NCBI GenBank assembly: GCA_947000775.1
Contig: CAMQGK010000567.1
Span: 8,239,001-8,303,000 of the forward strand
Length of the DNA stretch: 64,000 bases
Direction: 5' to 3'
Source: Pterois miles
Lineage: Eukaryota; Chordata; Actinopteri; Perciformes; Scorpaenidae
The notes under the pieces are model-generated. The model was given only the letters and a program-made list of their open reading frames with translations, searched no databases and was not told the DNA's origin. Below, piece after piece: positions 60,645 through 64,000 of this stretch. A program made the translations under genes and the position numbers. Position 1 is the first letter of the stretch. Every line of letters starts with the position of its first letter.

Positions 60645-62001
60645 GTACTCACCCTTGTCTTCGTCTCTCTAATGACACGGAGTCTGTGTTGTTTTTCCTT
60701 AGTGTCTGCAGATACAGTGTCTCTGCGGAGGCAAAGACACACACATGTCTTGTCTTTTTATGTAAATATCACCAGACTGGAGCAAAGACATTGTTAGCAC
60801 CACTGGTGTCCTGTTTTTTTAAATGGTAGATGATGAGTTTTTTCCCACTGCAAATGCAATCAAATGCTGCAGTAATCCTATCAAATAATAGCTGTTTGCT
60901 CTGGTCTGGTCCCATATCACTGTGGTGTAATGTGATGCAGCTTTTATGTGTTTATGGCTAAATGCATTATTAGACCTGGGCCATCCAATTTATGGGATCC
61001 CTTTTTAGATCTGCTCCCATTTACAACTCCAGGGTTCCAGTGAATAGGTTGGCACAGGTCTTGAGTGTTTTTCCCATGTGGTTTGGCAGTCTCTGGGTGT
61101 GGGAGGGTGACATTAATGTCTAATGCTTTGCTCCAGCTCAACACAAACACTTCTGATACAGTCAAGGACAAGGTGAGAAGGAACACAAACACCAGGCGTA
61201 CAAAGTTTCTTTTCCTAGAAGTCACCACACGGCGTGTAGAGGACACAAACTTCTCTGATGTTTAGGAAGCAGCCCTCTGCAGGATGAGTTGTGGAAGTGT
61301 TACTATTTGAATCAGCTCTAGCTGAAATCTACAGGATTTATGGCTGTGTTAATACAAGCTAGGCCTGTCTGATCTTATCATCAGTTTTTTTTTTTTTTTT
61401 GGCTCTGCTACATCTCAGTTTCTATTCTGTCTTCGGCGAAGACAGTTTCCATCTTTGACATTTCCTCTTACGTATGTTGCTGCTGCCATGCTGCGTTTGT
61501 GCGTGTTCATGTGTGAGTGCATTAATGAATGTCTCCACTGCTGCTGCAAAAAATCAACAAACAGCCAGACTGTCTGCCTCTGATGTCCTCTCATAAAAGC
61601 ATCTTCTGATCATTTTATTGCATCAACTCAATTTTATTTCACGTAAATGCGAGTGCTCAGGTACGCAAGGGGTGCTGTGTTTGGGTAAGTGAGAGCAAAA
61701 ACTTTAGAGTTTGCGCCAGGAAAGAATAGGCAAAAATACATTTTTTTGTTATCCATTATACCATCATAATGCAAAATGTGAGTGTACGTAGAAGTTCAGT
61801 ATGAAAATATATAAACAAGGCTGTTCTTATATATAAACAAAACTCTTCTTGTGTGTTACAATGACCTCTGCAGTTCAAGACTAGAAAAGAAATCTCATCT
61901 TGTCGTAATGATGCCACAGTGTTTTGTGTTGTGTTTTTGTTCCCTCAAAAGAAAAGTTCAGTAACAGGTTTTCATCAATACAACTCCTCTGTGTTTCCCA
62001 G
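60645..62001 (+). other. epn2: epn2 intron 8
   Basis: 1.36 kb with a T run at about 61387-61402. No repeat family or gene recognised. Confidence 0.85.
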
Positions 62002-62235
62002 GTGACGGCGGCGTAGCATCCTCCATCCCCTCCCAGGCCAGCCTTGCTAGCAGCGGCAGCCTGGACCTCTTTGACCCCTTGCCCACCTCCATGTCTATGT
62101 CCACCACCACAAACCCAACTAGAAAGACTCCAGAGTCCTTCCTGGGTCCCAACGCTGCCCTGGTCAACCTGGACTCTCTGGTGACCAAACCAGCCCAGCC
62201 TGCGCCAGTCGTCAACCCGTTCTTAGCTTCAACAG
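62002..62235 (+). CDS. epn2: epn2 exon 9 (second clathrin box, first NPF)
   Basis: This exon encodes residues 391-468 plus one base. It contains the block RKTPESFLGPNAALVNLDSL, nearly identical to human EPN2. LVNLDSLV (444-451) is the second clathrin-binding motif and NPF at 462-464 is an EH-domain ligand for EPS15 and intersectin. The acceptor is GTTTCCCAG|G and the donor is TCAACAG|GTGGGG. The length, 234 bases, is a multiple of three. Confidence 0.95.
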
Positions 62236-62583
62236 GTGGGGAGATGGAAAAATATGAGGAAGTTCTTCTTAACACTTAGTGTTCTTTCCCTTATGAATGT
62301 ACCAGCAGCTAACTGTATGATTCAAAGTGTGCTAGCCAGGAAGTGTAGTCACTAAGCCAAGAGACGTGGACCTACACATGCAGGCCTGAACACACACACA
62401 GACACACCCATCTGCACAGTTACCCGTTGAATCATTGACCCTGCCCTCTCTATACCAGAGAGATGAATCATACCCCGATTAAATTCTTAAAATTGCACTA
62501 TAATTGAGTAATATAGTGTTTAAATAATATTTTTATAGAAACACATATGAACATTTAGTTCTGTTTATCATAACAATATTCAC

Positions 62584-63112
62584 TTAAAGCAACAGTGGGT
62601 AGAAATGGAGCAAATATTTTTATTAAATGGTCACTATATCCTGACAGTAGTGTATGAGACATCTGAGCGCTATTGGCTCTGAGCAGCTGTCAGTCACTCA
62701 TGAACTCTGATCAAACGGTCAAATAGGCAGCGCTGATCAAATATGAATCAGTATTCTGTTAGTGAAATGACTATTTCTCTCCTCAGCTGTTTTCAGAAAC
62801 ATCTTGTCGTTACTGTTTAGCTGTAAAATGAGAAAGTTTATGATCCGGCAGCCATGTTGAGATCAGTTAAGGAACTACCAAGCACCGCCCACCAGTCAGA
62901 GCACAGCCAACAGGAACGCTGTCTCTGAAATGACCTGTGATTGGCCAAAGTTTCTCGTCACTGGCTAGATTTTTTTAAAGCCTGAAAACAGATCCATGAG
63001 GAGGTGCAGGAGTCTAGTTTTCTCTCAGTCGCTTGAATTATAGTCTGCTGAAAGGTTATTATGGAATTTTTGCCTTATGATGCCAAAAACATTCTGCCTG
63101 CAGAGGCTTTAA
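62584..63112. mobile_element. TTAA-flanked transposon family B, copy 3 (reversed)
   Basis: It begins TTAAAGCAACAGTGGGTAGA and ends GCAGAGGCTTTAA. The inverted repeats are TTAAAGCAACAGTGGGTAGAA and, reading the other end inward, TTAAAGCCTCTGCAGGCAGAA. TTAA stands at both ends, as in piggyBac-type insertion. It is 529 bp with no coding capacity and lies in the last epn2 intron. Confidence 0.78.
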
Positions 63113-63152
63113 TTGTGGAGCCCAACTCAACATGTACTTCTTCCCTGTTCAG

Positions 63153-63502
63153 GTGGCTCTGCTACAGGTCCAGGTGCAGCAGCCCATGCCAACCCCTTCC
63201 AAGTGAGCCAGCCAGTCCCCCCAACCCTCAACCAGATGCGGGTCAGCCCCATGCCTGCCGGCTTCGGCATGGTTGAGCCCATGACCATCTCCTCTGGGGC
63301 TGCTCAGCCTATCACCATGGTCCCCCTGGCGGGCATGGCCCCCATGGCCCGCGGGATGCCTGGAATGGGGATCGGCGCCGTTGGCGGCGTCGGGATGAAC
63401 GCGGGGATCCCGTCCTCCATGTCCATGCCCCAGCCCCTGATGAGCATGCCGCCGCAGGCCGGGTCTCAGCCCGCTGGAACCACCAACCCCTTCCTTTTGT
63501 GA
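63153..63502 (+). CDS. epn2: epn2 exon 10 (last coding exon, two NPF motifs, stop)
   Basis: This exon encodes residues 469-584 and a TGA stop at 63500-63502. NPF motifs are at 482-484 (ANPFQVSQP) and 580-582, within the terminal GTTNPFLL that is conserved in epsin-2. The middle is rich in Met, Gly and Pro with no fold expected. The acceptor is CCCTGTTCAG|G. The nine coding exons sum to 1755 nt (584 aa), somewhat shorter than the roughly 640-residue long form of human EPN2. An inverted-repeat transposon copy ends about 40 bases before this acceptor. Confidence 0.95.
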
Positions 63503-64000
63503 AGGGGGTGACCAGGGGACGAGTAGCCCTTCCTCTTCCTCTCTTTCTCTCTCTCTTCCACTTTGGCTCCTTAAGAAGCTTCAAAATGAACAAGGAGATG
63601 TCTTATCCCATTTATTCCTTTATAACCAACTCCTAGCCAGGTCGTAGTCCCAGCCCGCCCCCCCACACCTTAACACACTCCTTTACTCCTGTCTCTTTGT
63701 GTCAATGCTACAAGCTGCCTAGTCCTGTGTGTTCCATACTGATTTATCGATTATGTTGATGACCACAAAGAGTTTGCATCTGTCTACAGACTTACAGAGT
63801 AGCAGCGGTGTTTACAGATTTCTCACAGAGGCAGGACAGGCTCTCTCCCCTCTGTCCTCCTCTCATTCACTCACCTCCCCTCCCTTCTTCCCTTACGACT
63901 GCTCTTTTCTTCTTCTGTGGTGGAGTGACAGGAGAGTCTGACCATACTAATGCCAGGATCTTATCTCTTCACTAGAGCTAATCTTTTATAAGCCCTGTCA
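63503..64000 (+). other. epn2: epn2 3'UTR (start)
   Basis: This sequence follows the epn2 stop. It is pyrimidine-rich in patches (around 63530-63560 and 63840-63920). I see no AATAAA-type polyadenylation signal before the window ends, so the transcript probably continues to the right. No other gene is visible. Confidence 0.7.

Overview
The window is nuclear DNA from a bony fish, most probably a percomorph teleost. The evidence is intron-split genes with consensus GT/AG splice sites, very dense dinucleotide microsatellites, tRNA-derived SINEs and a crowd of short inverted-repeat DNA transposon remnants. No bacterial, plasmid or phage gene organisation is present. Exon calls come from reading splice sites and translating by eye. 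Comparisons with human proteins are from memory, not from a search.

Two protein-coding genes can be supported, and they are transcribed away from each other. On the minus strand lies grap (GRB2-related adaptor protein). Its start codon is at 29798, with exons at 29721-29798, 23192-23289, 22030-22149 and 5024-5192. These encode the first SH3 domain and the whole SH2 domain. The last exon, for the C-terminal SH3 domain, is not visible and probably lies left of base 1. On the plus strand lies epn2 (epsin-2). It has a probable non-coding first exon ending at 38984, a 5'UTR/ENTH exon (47350-48120) and eight further coding exons ending at a stop at 63502. The joined reading frame is 1755 nt, or 584 residues plus stop, and all splice phases agree. 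GRAP and EPN2 also lie close together on human 17p11.2, so the pair looks like conserved vertebrate microsynteny.

Region by region: 1-5023 is grap intron 4, with LINE-type tails, a SINE and one unexplained exon-like stretch (3668-3848). 5193-22029 is the 16.8 kb grap intron 3. It holds several transposon remnants, a 1 kb G-rich block beside homopolymer-rich sequence (16.66-19.05 kb), and a 54-bp minisatellite with a higher-order period. 22150-29720 holds grap introns 2 and 1. 29799-38760 is the intergenic space between the two divergent starts. 38985-47349 is epn2 intron 1. 47350-64000 is the epn2 body and the start of its 3'UTR.

The two products belong to different systems. Grap is a cytoplasmic SH3-SH2-SH3 linker that couples phosphotyrosine receptors to Ras signalling. 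Epsin-2 is an endocytic adaptor that binds PI(4,5)P2, ubiquitin, AP-2, clathrin and EH-domain proteins. Nothing indicates a wholly new system. The most unusual content is structural: the ordered 54-bp array, nested transposons with readable target-site duplications, the G-rich block, and a grap first exon wedged between three microsatellites.
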